A stretch of 64,000 nt of DNA, from positions 478,166 through 542,165 of the forward strand of contig VWZW01007689.1 of NCBI GenBank assembly GCA_013397115.1, read 5' to 3'. This DNA is from Edolisoma coerulescens. Lineage: Eukaryota; Chordata; Aves; Passeriformes; Campephagidae. Under the pieces are notes generated by a model. It was given only the letters and a program-made list of their open reading frames with translations, was not told the DNA's origin and did no database searches. A program made the translations under genes and the position numbers. This document shows positions 23,901 through 33,757 of this stretch, piece after piece; within the stretch, counting starts at the first letter, position 1; each line of letters starts with the position of its first letter.

Positions 23901-26900
23901 AGCATTCACGTGGGAATCCAAAGTCTGAGAAGGGAAACCTGGGAGCCCAAGGAGCTCCCTGTAAACCAGCTGTGTGAAGGAATCTCAGCCAACCTCTGCA
24001 TATTCCTCCTTCAAAATCAAAAATTAGGGACAAACCATTAGCAAAGTCTATCAATCATGGCTGTTGGCTGAGGGGGGCTGTCTAGGAGGGTCTCCAGGAC
24101 CATCTGCTGCCTGGATAAGGCCGTGCTGCGTAGAAGAGTCAGTGGGAGCCCTGAGACCTGACAACCAGTTCTGGGAGAAGTGTTATTTTTGGAGAGAGAA
24201 CAGCCAGTTATGTACCAATTGCCCAACCCAGACATCAAAGACAACTCTGAAGTCTGATGTTAGTAATGGTTCTGAAAGCTGAAACTCAAAATGAGAATAA
24301 TTTGGCCATGCCAAAGTAAAACTGTGAGGTGAGTCAGTAAAGGTCCCTCCATTGCGTGTAGTTCCACATGGCAGAATATGAAAGCCTTTCCAAGTTTTAT
24401 ACACTAAATGTGTTTTAATATGTAAAAAAATTGTTTTTGTTTTTATCTCCCTCCCCTTGGCATATCTGGGGTTGCTGCCATTTGAGGAGCACCCACAGGC
24501 TGCGCCCAATGCTTGCTGCTCTTGGAGTTCTGTTTGTGCATCACTGGAGAGCCAGGCCACAGCAATACCAAACTCAGCCAGGGGCTGGGAGATTGCAGGA
24601 AAAGCCATTAGGAAACGTCACTACACTCTACAAACCATGGTGCAAAGAGGGAGAAAAACTATGTCCCATGATCCAAACAAATGTGAAATTACTAATTTGC
24701 AAATATTGTATAGACAGATGGCACAATTCTGTCAGGAACAGGCAAGAACTTCTGTGTCTGTTCCAGGCGTGTGATCAGCAGATGCAAAAAGCCCATCTAG
24801 AAGGGTTGTCTGCAGCAAATGGAAAGGTTCAGGTTCTATGGAAAAAATCAGTTACAAGCCCTCAGCACTTACAACAACATACTACAACCAAAATAAAAAC
24901 TAGTCATCAAGGCTGCCGCAAAATCACAGTTTGATCCCTACCTCGCCTTTATTAACCCAACAGGACTGTTTATGCCAGTGAATAATTTAACATGGTACTT
25001 GCATAAATGTCTTTTCTCTTTCCATACAACTTTTTCCTAATGGGAATTTTTGTGGGATAAAAAAGAAGGAAAATCAGACTTTTTGCAGTTTCCTGTTTTC
25101 CTAAGATGGAGTGATAAGTTTGCCTTGGATATGTCACAGTCCAACACACAGACTGCATTGCTTTGTCACTCACATGTTATAACTGGCACTAAAAGATGTA
25201 ATTTTCAATTAAAGCATCATAGTAGAATATATGACAGTAGAATTATAAAAATACTCAGGAGAATCCCAGCTTCAAACTGCTAGAGCATTAAAGAAACAAA
25301 AAGTCACTGTAATTTTCATAAGTATTTCATTACTGTGACACTGTCATTCATTTAGTAGTAACAATGCAAAAGTTCCCTCCATGCTTGCCAAGGTTGCATC
25401 CCATGCCATGCAGTCAATTCCACCATGGATACTATGTTGACTGCAAGAAAAGTGATTCATCAAGGTGATTCAGTGTTCCAGGTTTCAGGAACTCAAAACA
25501 GGTGCTGTTAAAGAGCAGGTGCACACCAGAGCAAGAGAATATTCTTGGAGGTTACCACATCAGGCTGTTTTTATTTTATGGAACTCATTGCAGTGACTGT
25601 GGTGTGCTGGATTTGTAACATGGTTTTACTATTTACCTTAATTATTTCGCATTTTAGCTGGAGTTTGTGGAAGTGAATTTCTTTCATTTAAAAAAAAAAA
25701 AAAAAGGGAATCCTGGAAATTTACTTAGTCACGTTTAAAGAAGTGAGACTCGAATCCAACAGTGGAAAATGTTGTTTATGGAAAACGTGCAGGTCTGGTC
25801 CTTTGCCTTCGTACTTCTCCCAGCTTCTAATAAGCTTTAAAAACCTGAAAATCCCAAACCTGACCAACAGCAATCCAGGCTCTCCCATTGTCGCAGGCTC
25901 CTTTTCCTTTGGATAGCTTCCTGCAGTGTTTTTCTTTGAACTAACTGCTGGGTATTACATAATCCCCTACTTGAGACTGAGGACTTGTGTGCTGGAGTTA
26001 CCTGCTCTGCTCTCCCTTGCTTCAGTGTCAGATCCAGCTGTGTAGCAGCTACTGTCACACGTTGTTGTGTGACAAGTTGCTAGTACAGCTTGAACAGTCC
26101 TGCACATAAATTAAGGCCAGAGCCAGAGTGTCATCTTCTGGGTGGAATTTTAGAATAGTTGTTTTAGGAAGCAGATGCTTATTCATCCCAGAATTTTCTC
26201 TCTGCATCTCATCCTGATGAGGTGCTGATCCAGTCCAACATGGATAATAACATTCTCCCCTCATTGCTACCTGTCTGAAACTGCAGCTTCTCCCATCTCC
26301 TTTACATTTTCTGATTTTTATGGTGATCAGGATCAGAAGGACAGTCCTGGCAGCCAGGGAGAGCCTTTCCCAATCTAACCTGTTATGCTGTCACACTTCA
26401 TAGAATCCCACACATAAGCTCCCCTGCTGCATGCCCTCCCCTATCCTCCCTGGAGCTTTTCTGTCCTTGTCAGCTCAAATGTTGAAATACTCCTTAAAGT
26501 CCTTCTAATTCCCAGTGCCAGCAGCCTGCCTCTGCTGAGAGGGGGTAGTCAGTTCTTTCTTTTGCAAGTCTTGTCTTTCTGTTCCCCCAAACTCCCAGTT
26601 CTTCGCATATCTAAATCCCTTCTCTCAATGCCATGGTCTTCTAAAAACAGATCTCTGAATACTAAACTTCTGCAAAGCAGGAAAAAACCCTCCAAACAAA
26701 TCAAATTTGGCACATGGCACCTCTGCTGGTGGAGAGAGCGATTAGCTTAAAGGAGAGTCTGTGTGGGAACCAAATTTGCTGCCAGACTCTCAGGTCAGCA
26801 CACATTCCTCAGGAAAGCACTGCCCCACAGGTACTTGCGCAGCAGAGGGTGGTGTCAGACAGGAGAAAGCAAATTCCTGCCCACCAGTGGCTTCTAAAGT

Positions 26901-29043
26901 GCTAATGGCCAGTGTGATGGCCCAGGAGGGGGGAAATGGATAAGGGGGAGAGGCAGGGGAGGCTCGAGCACAGCAGCAAAAACTCACCAGTCTTAAAAAG
27001 CATTTGTGCCTGCTGTGAAATGAAATTTTCAGGATTGCAGGACATGGCTCCTGTCTGTAACTTTCACTGCCTGCTATCACCTGTGCAGTCAAACATTTCC
27101 AACGGCAGGAACAAACCTGCTCCCTGTGGTCCAGTACAGAAATGTGCAGAAGCAGGAGCAGCACCCAGGGATCAGAGTGTGCTCTACATTTCCTAGCTGC
27201 AGTCAGATCTCAGCTAAAAACTACCCCATGGCAAGGGTGTGAGAATTATGGATCTCTTTTAAAACAGCTATAACCCTGGCATGCCACCAAAGACCACAGA
27301 CATGTCTCAAGTTGTAGTTTAATGGATCAGAAGTCTGCCAGGGTCTTCCTTCTTCCCTGTGGAGCTGGGGGACAGGACCACAATCACGCTATCTGTCACC
27401 CTTGGTGTGAACTGCACCTTGCTGTGAGAGCACTGCAGGGCCAGGAGGAGAGGGCAGTAAAAGCAGAGGTCTGTCCTGAAGAAGTTGTTGTGCTGTTGCT
27501 GAACAAAGGCAGAGGTGACTTTGGCTTTTCTCCAGGACCTCTCAAAAGAGGGGAGTTAAGGTTCCTTAAGCATGTATCTGTTACTGTTGATGGTTGGACT
27601 CAGTGATTTTAAAGGTCTTTTCAACTTCAGCGATTCTATGATTCTTTAGCTCTGTATTTTGTATTTTTCATGGTAAACATTGAAAGTTTATTGTGAGCAT
27701 AGCCTGGAAGTTTTCTTACGCTGGTCTTGGCCACAGGAGGTCCAAAGGATGTCTTACACCCTATGTGTCTGGTTCATCTAAACTCATCAAGTCACTCCAA
27801 GTTTCTCATGGTAATTACCTGAGCGTATGAAAATGTTCTCATTGCACTTCTAAACAAGTTGCAACAGAAGAGTAAGCACTGCCAGCTACAATGTAGCTTT
27901 GCTACAGAAGAGCAGCAGGTTTCTTCTCCTTCTCATGCTCTTCCTTGTGTCTGTGAGCTTCTCTTTAACAAACTTTCTCATTTATAAGTCAAGCACAACG
28001 GTAGTGGGGTTTTTTTGGCTTGTGAGTATAGACTGAACAGACACTGTGGTCACTGTTACTGAACAACTCCAGCTGCTTAGAAAGGGTTTACGTGCTACTC
28101 AGAACTAAAGGAACTAAAATGCACACCCAATGTAAAGCCAGAAGCACGTAAGTCCTTTTCAAGACACATGAAAAACTAAAATTTCAGAGGCTCCTAGAGA
28201 TTGGTGTTGGACTTTGTTTGTCACTGGCTTGTGTTTGAGATTGCACGGGGCCTTTTTTGACCAAGATCAGTATGTAGAGGTCAGTTCCTTAATAGTTTTT
28301 AAAGGGCAAATGAACTGCTTTCTGATAGCCCTGGGTTTAATCCTGGCCCCAGCTCTGCTTGTTGAACCATGCCTGATATCCACAGAGCCCTTTGCCCTCT
28401 CCCCTGTGCACACTTGGACAGCGCAGGGATTTGCCAGGCAAGCACTGAGCAGTGTGTGGGGCAGGCAATCCAACCAGGAAATCTGAGGACTGACTTGTAC
28501 CGAACAGTGCTGAAGGCACTCCAGGCTGAGCTTACACTGCTGTGCTATGTCTTGCTGAAGCAGTGTCTTCATTAAAGACTGGAAGGTGATGAGAAATAGG
28601 CAAAGTTTTTAAACATCCTCCAGGGGAGATGACAGAAAATACAGTTTGCTGAGCCTGGCACCTCTCCTGTGAAACCGCCCAACTAGAAATTATAAGAAAG
28701 AGCAGAAGTTATGGCAAAGTTCAGCATGTTGTTTGCAAAGCGAGATCCAAGCTACCTCTGTCGGAGCCGCCCGGGCCTCTGCGGGTACCGAGCGGTGTAG
28801 AAGTCCCGGCTGGGGCTCTCGGCGGCCGCCCCAGCCCGGGACTGGGCGGAGCCTCACTCGGGCACGGAGAGAGGGAATGAGGTGAAAAGGAAGGAAATCG
28901 GAGAATGCCCCACCCGCTCACAAGGGGACCCCCAGCCCCGGCCCGGCGCTCCCCGCGGACTGCCGGCCGTACCTGAGCACGTTGACCGGCGGGTTGCGGA
29001 GCCGGATGACGGCCACGGCCGAGCCCCTCGCGTGCTGCTCCAT
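4679..29043 (-). CDS. EHHADH: EHHADH, peroxisomal bifunctional enzyme (enoyl-CoA hydratase / 3-hydroxyacyl-CoA dehydrogenase), complete 7-exon gene
   Basis: The coding sequence is the join of 28973-29043, 22465-22568, 21560-21732, 19878-19989, 19552-19656, 13227-13568 and 4679-5949, read on the minus strand. It totals 2178 bases and encodes 725 residues; every junction is GT-AG and in phase. Residues 1 to about 285 are the crotonase-type hydratase domain, with glutamates at 103 (GGGLEVALG) and 123 (FPEVAIG), the positions known to be catalytic in the rat enzyme. The NAD-binding motif GLGTMGRG starts near 303. The dehydrogenase histidine is near 434 in THFFSPAHVM, with a partner glutamate near 446. 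The C-terminus AKL is a type 1 peroxisomal targeting signal. The family performs the second and third steps of peroxisomal beta-oxidation, including long-chain dicarboxylic acids. Length and exon layout match the mammalian gene as I remember it. I see no frameshift or premature stop. Confidence 0.97.
9528..9555. repeat. 14-base tandem duplication
   Basis: AAAAAGTCAACATG occurs twice back to back within EHHADH intron 6. Confidence 0.9.
10600..11396 (+). mobile_element. CR1 LINE fragment, 3' part
   Basis: The sequence follows the end of CR1 ORF2 and its 3' UTR. Recognisable pieces in order are AAAGGGTCTGGGAGTGCTGG, GATTAAGGGACTGTAGCA, GGGGGATCTCACCCATGTAT, GAGAAGTTGTGGAGTCTTCA, CTCTAGGTGACCCT and the terminal GATTCTGTGGTTCTG. 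It is 5'-truncated and decayed, with no intact reverse transcriptase frame. The left boundary is approximate. Confidence 0.9.
12911..13220. repeat. Compound tandem repeat: 90-base unit twice plus 18-base minisatellite
   Basis: A 90-base segment starting CCAATGCATT and ending GGCTCCCCGC occurs at 13001-13090 and again at 13131-13220, nearly identical apart from a few bases near its left end. Each copy is preceded by AGTGAGTTGCCATCT and a run of an 18-base unit (GTTGCCATCTGAGTTTGG). The left run has four full units, at 12916-12933, 12941-12958, 12959-12976 and 12977-12994; the right run is shorter and diverged. The right copy ends seven bases from the exon 6 boundary at 13227. Confidence 0.95.
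13227..13568 (-). CDS. EHHADH: EHHADH coding exon 6 (linker between hydratase and dehydrogenase halves)
   Basis: The acceptor is CTCTCCCGCCAG|GCCAGC and the donor ATCG|GTGAGC. The exon encodes 113 full residues plus split codons at both ends, from QPLGPRRLSLKPVPELPNMD to QPLRTAAVI. Recognisable conserved pieces are LPNMD, GCLAPE, AVQAA, ELFRLLLSSGQARALQYAF and GASW. The exon is markedly GC-rich and encodes several alanines and arginines where I recall lysine, serine and threonine in human (for example AERAARRWAAGGGASW). A tandem duplication begins just outside its donor. Confidence 0.95.
13569..19551 (-). other. EHHADH intron 5
   Basis: This is a 6.0-kb intron with a poly-A run that includes one ambiguous base at 17874. 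I see no coding exon or clear transposon in it. Confidence 0.85.
19552..19656 (-). CDS. EHHADH: EHHADH coding exon 5
   Basis: The acceptor is TTTTTACGGCAG|GAAAAC and the donor GATTG|GTGAGG. The exon encodes KHIPATEALKLGLVDEIVEE and ends RLANKVI plus one base. The EALKLGLVDEIV segment is the conserved C-terminal helix region of the hydratase domain. Only 221 bases of intron separate it from exon 4, the shortest intron of the gene. Confidence 0.95.
19878..19989 (-). CDS. EHHADH: EHHADH coding exon 4
   Basis: The acceptor is TTCATTTTAG|GCTCGG and the donor ACAG|GTAAGT. The exon encodes ARMGFPEVAIGLLPGAEG and continues to PAALDMITT plus one base. The glutamate of FPEV is residue 123, the second catalytic acid of the hydratase. 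The motif LLPGAxGTQRLPRLIG is strongly conserved in peroxisomal and bacterial multifunctional enzymes. The length of 112 bases fits the phases of exons 3 and 5. Confidence 0.96.
20370..20520 (-). mobile_element. CR1 3' tail
   Basis: The segment contains GGGGCTGGAAGGAACCTTAA, then CTGCCATGGGCAGGGACACT and the Leu-Pro-rich CR1 tail context, reading as a minus-strand CR1. Its terminal hexamer repeats are lost. Confidence 0.8.
20708..20806 (+). mobile_element. CR1 3' tail
   Basis: GGTTGGACTTAGTGATCCTG and GGTCTTTTCCAGC are followed by ATGATTCTGTGATTCC, the characteristic CR1 3' end in plus orientation. Confidence 0.85.
21560..21732 (-). CDS. EHHADH: EHHADH coding exon 3
   Basis: The exon opens with ADIRGFSSPTTRGV and ends HYRIAHVK|gtaaca, with acceptor CCCTCAG|GAGCT. 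It encodes 57 full residues, the same number as I count for the human exon. It carries the crotonase core EKPVVAAIEGVALGGGLEVA, in which the glutamate after GGGL is residue 103, one of the two catalytic acids. The segment between ADIRGFS and EKPVVA is the least similar to human. Confidence 0.96.
21733..22464 (-). other. EHHADH intron 2
   Basis: This is a 732-base intron with GT-AG ends. I see no repeats or exons inside it. Confidence 0.85.
22465..22568 (-). CDS. EHHADH: EHHADH coding exon 2
   Basis: The acceptor reads TTTATTTCAG|TCTGG and the donor GCAG|GTAAGA. The exon completes the serine codon left open by exon 1 and ends one base into a glycine codon. It encodes the stretch from SLAVLQALEDGLKKADADPS to ICGENGKFSAG. 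The motif GKFSAG, which continues as ADIRGF in exon 3, is the oxyanion-hole and substrate-binding signature of the crotonase fold. The length is 104 bases, as the phases require. Confidence 0.95.
27586..27647 (+). mobile_element. CR1 3' tail (short)
   Basis: TGGTTGGACTCAGTGATTTT, then AAAGGTCTTTTCAACTTC and the terminal GATTCTATGATTCTTT mark a CR1 end. No CR1 body is recognisable upstream. Confidence 0.85.
28712..28723 (+). promoter_or_regulatory. Candidate HNF4/PPAR-type DR1 element in EHHADH intron 1
   Basis: TGGCAAAGTTCA resembles an HNF4 site and a direct repeat with one-base spacing. It lies about 250 bases into intron 1 from the donor. Mammalian EHHADH is a classical PPAR-alpha target, which makes the match plausible. 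A single 12-base match also occurs often by chance. Confidence 0.25.
28973..29043 (-). CDS. EHHADH: EHHADH coding exon 1 (start codon)
   Basis: This exon encodes the first 23 residues plus two bases of a serine codon, beginning MEQHARGSAVAVIRLRNPPV. The stretch IRLRNPPVN is the conserved N-terminal signature of the hydratase domain. The ATG sits in a strong initiation context (G at -3, G at +4). It is the first ATG met on this strand when reading inward from about 29230. The donor after base 28973 reads AG|GTACGG. The protein starts one residue shorter than the human N-terminus. The exon is too short and GC-rich to stand out as an open frame and was found by homology and phase. Confidence 0.92.
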
Positions 29044-29057
29044 GCCGAGCGCTCCCG

Positions 29058-29101
29058 CTGTGTCCCCGCTGGGTCCCCGCTGGGTCCCCGCTGTGTCCCC
29101 G
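29058..29101. repeat. Four tandem 11-base copies just upstream of the EHHADH ATG
   Basis: The plus strand reads four consecutive units of the form CTGKGTCCCCG (K is G or T), ordered T, G, G, T at the variable base. The array starts 15 bases upstream of the start codon, so it is probably transcribed as 5' UTR. Confidence 0.85.
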
Positions 29102-29429
29102 CCGTCCCCGGCCCGGCCCCCGCCGCGCCCCGCCCGCAGCCCGCCCTCACCGCCCGGTCACCGCGGGGCTGGCCCCGGCCCCCGGCCTGCGGAGAGCTGC
29201 CTCTGCTGGGCTTGCAAAATGCGGAATATGGAAAATTTCCTTAAGAAAGGAAGCTCGTTAATGTTTGATCCTTGTAACTTTCAAGCCTAATCAACAAGAA
29301 AGGAGATTTAACCCGTGAAACAGCAGCTCACAAGCTCTAAGTGATGTCCGGGTGCTGGAAAGAGAAATTCCTTGTTGGTAGAATTGCCTTGCTAAGGTTT
29401 AGGGCTCCACGTGTTTCAGTGATCTCAGT

Positions 29430-29990
29430 CCTAGGGGGGAAGGTTGGCAGTGCTTGGGAAGAAGGAGGTGCCACTGACAGCGGGCACACAGAACGTACAA
29501 CTTAGAGGCCACAAGGGCATTTGGCAGGACCCCCAAAACAAGGAAGAAACTAATAAAGCCAACCCAGCAGCTGTGCTGAAATCAGCCCCGACTGGGTAAA
29601 AGGCAATTCCAGCAGGGGCAGATCATGACCACTGACTCTCAGACCACTGACCCAAGAAATCACTGACCCAAAAGAAGAGAAAGACTGAGCATGTGGACTA
29701 ATTAACATGAGAAACGAGAGATTCATTAATCAGTAGAAGATAGAATACTAATTAATAAGAGAACAATGTAACTTGCAGCCTATGAATATCAATACCTTCA
29801 TTTGCTAAAATGTATAAATAGTGAAAAGTTTTGATAGTCGTTGTTCTGGCTTTGTGGATTTGCCACCCAGCCCCCTTTCTGTGCAGAAATGTAAATAAAT
29901 CAAATACCTTGACTCAGTGTTGAATTGGCTTCTTGCACACTGCGTGAAAGAACCTATTCTGGGACTACACTGGCATTTAATGTGTGCTCC
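29430..29990 (+). mobile_element. Putative endogenous retroviral LTR (solo, boundaries uncertain)
   Basis: The segment has an LTR-like plan: an AT-rich upstream part, a TATA box TATAAATA at 29813-29820, and an AATAAA at 29894-29899 about 75 bases downstream, followed by a T/G-rich stretch. I see no gag, pol or env sequence next to it, so it would be a solo LTR or fragment. TG/CA ends and a target duplication could not be fixed by eye. A TATA promoter unrelated to a retroelement is the alternative. Confidence 0.45.
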
Positions 29991-32919
29991 CAGTCAAGCT
30001 CTGTCCCCCTGGTCCCCTTGGGTGTCACTTCACACCAGCCCCTCAGCTCAGTGCAGTGATGCCACTGTAAAAAGAGGATCACATCTCAGGATGTGGTGGG
30101 GGGAAACATAGTTTCTAATGTTACAAAATGTATCTGTTGCTCAAAAATGTTATTTAAGGGACAGAGAAGATTCTTATCTATATATTATTATACTCTTATT
30201 TGTATGTCTATAATCTCCCCTTTATGTCTCTTGGCCTTTAAAAGTCAGTCCCTGGGCAGAAGGCTACAGCTCCTTCCCTGGTCTGGAACAGGTGTAGACA
30301 ACTTTAGAAATTGATTTACATGTACAGGAAGGCCCTTCACTCAAAGCAATCTTTATTGCTGCTTTTATATAACCTTTATTGTTATAGCTGTTGTGGTGGA
30401 TCACTCCAGCTCTTCTGGGATTTATTATATAATGTTACAAAATCCCCCAAACTAGGGATAATACTCTGCCATTTGCTTGTAAAACAGCATGTTCTGGGAG
30501 TTTTTAAAAGTGGTGTAAATGATGCCTTGGAGGGCTAACTGGTCTGTTGTATTTTTATTAACCAGAATGAAACCAAAGGTCACTCTAAGTTGTACTCTGT
30601 GTTTGTAATTTACAGGTCTGATCTACTTGTCCTTTAATAACGCAGCTGCTGTAGTTGTGATGAAACAGGCCCATTCTGAGCCTGAATAAACACAGAAGGA
30701 AGCAGTGTTCAGGAAAAGAGAGCTCATAGAAAAAAAAAAATTAAGAAAGTTCTACATTGTCATGGAAAAGCTCCAGTAATGTTTAAGGTTGTAGGCCTTA
30801 TGCTTGTCTTTTTTTCCTTTTATCCTTCAAGATGAATGGAGTTTTGTAGTGAGAAGAAGAAATACATTTCAGTGTATACAGCACAGAAATTTTAAGTCTT
30901 GGAAGTTGTGCAAGGACCAAGTGCAAAGGCCTGAGCTTAAATCCTGCTCCCAAAACAATGGGGAAAGATAAGTGGGTGGCCCAGGCCCCAGTTATGCTTC
31001 TGGCTGTGTTTTCCTCTCCCAGCGTTGCTAGTTTCACAGCAATCAGACCCAAGGCTGTGCAGCTCTGCTACATCTGAGCCCATCTCGAGCATGGCAGGGG
31101 TGCAGGTCGCAGAGCCTGTCAGTGCCCTTAACCCTGGCAAAATGTTATCAGGATGGTCCAGTTGGTTCCTGTAGCTTTTGTGTGACTCCCCAAGAGCTTG
31201 TGCAGGTCTCTGTCAGCTCTGCTGTTCTAAAGCTGTGCAGGGGCTGCCTGGCAGTTTGTGCTTTGCTGGAGAGCAGCTGTGGGCTGTGGAACCACAGGAC
31301 AAAGGGGCAGCTTTCTCCACCCCTAGGCCTGCCAAAAGAAAAGAGATCTCACTGTTCCACATCCCTACAATTACTGGTCTTTTGACCACACATTAGAGGG
31401 TAATGCTCAGAAAATACACCTGGCACCCAGCTCTGGAAAAAGGCTTCTAAGACAGGAATGGCAGCAAATCCTTAGAAACTCCAGTACTAGAAGTGGGAAT
31501 GAGGGTATTCACCAAAGGACAGATTTCGATGGATGTGAATGTTGTGCTTTGTCTTCTGAACCTCTCAGAAAGTGCCACAGTAGAAGAAAAAAGATTCCTG
31601 CTCCTTCTGAGCTGGAGCAACATGAATGTGTCAAGTCTCCTACATCCCCCTGGGATCATCAGCCTGTTCAGGAAGTGCTGAATGATAAAAACAAGTGCTT
31701 TATTTATAGGAGCCTCAGCTTAATTTTTATTCCAGTATATCAGTGCTGCAAGGTACTCCAGAAGAAGCACCTTGATTTGCTTTAACCTATTCACACAGAA
31801 GAAAAATTCCTGGAAAATGCTTCTTTGACAGCTGGACAAACCCTGTCCATTTCTGTGCCCAGAGACACTGGAAAAGGTGAGTGTGCAGTGATGTCCCAGC
31901 TGGAGGAGTAGAGTATTTCTGTGGGAACAACCTCTGAGGAACATCGAAGGTCTAATCAGCTGTATTGTGCAATCTGAGTGGAGATTTGGGGTAAAACCCA
32001 CGGCCACAGTGCTGAGAGGGGCAGGAATTCTGAAAACTTACTGGTTCTTGTCATCAGCTGGTCTAAACTTCAGGCCTGAATTACACCTTGCTGTTGAAAT
32101 GACAGCTTGGAGGGCCAGCTAAATCCAACAACAACTGTTTTCTGCTTTTCCTTGTACAGCTATGGTTTTTAAATTTTTTTTCTTAAAAAATGATCTGTTG
32201 TAAAAAGAGCTTTGAACTCCTCACCTTTGTAATTTTTGTCTGGCCCCTTTGTGTGTGGTAAAAAACAACACTGGTAAACATTTGATCACAGAATAGTTCT
32301 CAAAGTCTCCTTTGGTTATCACACCATTAGGAGGCATCCTCTGATAACTTTAAGGTCCTTTTCCAAACTGTCTTCAAAATCCAGCTTCCCAGAGGCTCAG
32401 TGACCTGGAGTTCAGTGCCTCAGTGCTGGCACAGAGAGCTCTCACAAAGGTGCAGCTGGAGCAAGTGTGATAACTACAACTACACAGCAAGGCACATTGT
32501 GGGCCATGGAATGTCATCCTATTCCAGAGTTTAAATTTCTGCTGAAGAGCCACAGCTTCTTTCAGCCATGAAGGTTGTTTCAGCTTGATGTGATAAAGAC
32601 ATATTTAAAGCCTTTTTCATCCTATCTGTGTATCCTTTAAAGAGTTTTTTTTCTCTAGTGAAAAAGGGCTTTAAATGTCTTGGAATCTTTGCTTCCTGTT
32701 TTGTCTTTTAAAATAAGGCTGGGCATAATTAAATGCATAGTTAACTTTGCCCCTGTTAATACATTTAATAACTTAAAACCTAGTATGTAGGTGGAGAACA
32801 GTTGTATATCCATCTCTGCAACCCCCCTTAGAAACAAACAGCTCATTTTTGTTTAAAATGTGTGTGTGCAGCTGTGGAGAGCAGTGACACAGCCCTGTGA
32901 GCAGACAGCTGCTGGAGTG

Positions 32920-33048
32920 GAATCACAGACTGGTTTGGGTTGAGAGGGACCTTAGAGCTCATCTCATTCCATGCCCTGCCACGGCCAGGGACACCTTCCC
33001 AAGACCAGGTTGCTCCCAGCCCTGTCCAACCTAGGCCTTGAAGGACTT
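32920..33048 (-). mobile_element. CR1 3' tail
   Basis: AATCACAGACTGGTTTGGGT, then GAGGGACCTTAGAGCTCATC and CCAGGGACACCTTCC are a minus-oriented CR1 3' end. Confidence 0.9.
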
Positions 33049-33541
33049 TTGTCTTACTGAGGCTTTACTCTGCTCCTTGGCTTGTTGAAACCCAGAATGA
33101 CCCCTCTAAAATTCCATCCTGCATCAGGCCTGGTCTGTATTTATGTATATTTTAGCATTCAGCCCTGCGAACACAAAGCCATGGACAGCTTTGCACACAT
33201 AAAGCTGGTCTGACAGTTATGTTAGCAATGTACAAACTCACAGCATTTCCCACCAAGTGGGTTGCCTGTTCAGCATTTATCTCACTCTGTACCACGCTGG
33301 GCATTTAAGATTTAAATTGTCTTAAACAGAAATTGCCTTTTCAAACGTAGGACCTCGATTTCTCCTTGCCAGAACAAAGTATGTTGGTTATTTTTAATAA
33401 TACAAGCCTATTTCATGACTTTTGAGCTCTGATATTTGCGTGGTTTCAAAGCAACACCTCCTGGCAAGCCGTGGTATTGCTTGTGCAGGGAGAGACCTTC
33501 CTTGTGGGATGATACACGACAAACCAGGAATGCTGTGGAGT

Positions 33542-33757
33542 GATAGAATCACAGGATGGTTTGAGCTGGAAGGGACCTTAAAGCCCATCTCATTCCAACC
33601 TCCTGCCATGGGCAGGGACACCTTCCACTGTCTCAGGTTGCTCCACGCCCCATCCAGCCTGGCCCTGGACATTTCCAGGGATGGGGCAGCTACAGCTTCT
33701 CCGAGAAAATGTTCCCAGACTATCAGCGACCTGCAGCAAAAACCCTTCCTTCCTTAG
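33542..33757 (-). mobile_element. CR1 3' tail
   Basis: ATAGAATCACAGGATGGTTT is followed by GGAAGGGACCTTAAAGCCCA, ATGGGCAGGGACACCTTCCA and GGGGCAGCTACAGCTTCTC, the usual order in a reverse-oriented CR1. Confidence 0.92.

Larger units (their letters stand above)
22569..28972 (-). other. EHHADH intron 1
   Basis: This is a 6.4-kb intron, GT at the 28972 side and AG at the 22569 side. It contains a CR1 tail at 27586-27647 and a poly-A run at about 25690-25705. I see no convincing additional exon; open frames such as 24431-24934 show no recognisable domain. Confidence 0.85.
28741..29210 (-). promoter_or_regulatory. EHHADH: CpG-rich promoter and first-exon region of EHHADH
   Basis: This block is dense in CG dinucleotides against AT-rich flanks and contains the start codon at 29041-29043. 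I see no TATA box close upstream, so dispersed initiation is likely. The transcription start cannot be placed from sequence alone. Four 11-base tandem copies lie directly upstream of the ATG. Confidence 0.7.

Noticed and set aside
24431..24934. 167-codon plus-strand frame in EHHADH intron 1
   Set aside because: No known domain, antisense to the gene, and composition consistent with chance.
28854..29150. Minus-strand 98-codon frame over the EHHADH first exon, possible upstream open frame
   Set aside because: It starts at GTG, not ATG, and is out of frame with EHHADH. No ATG occurs on this strand between 29043 and about 29230.
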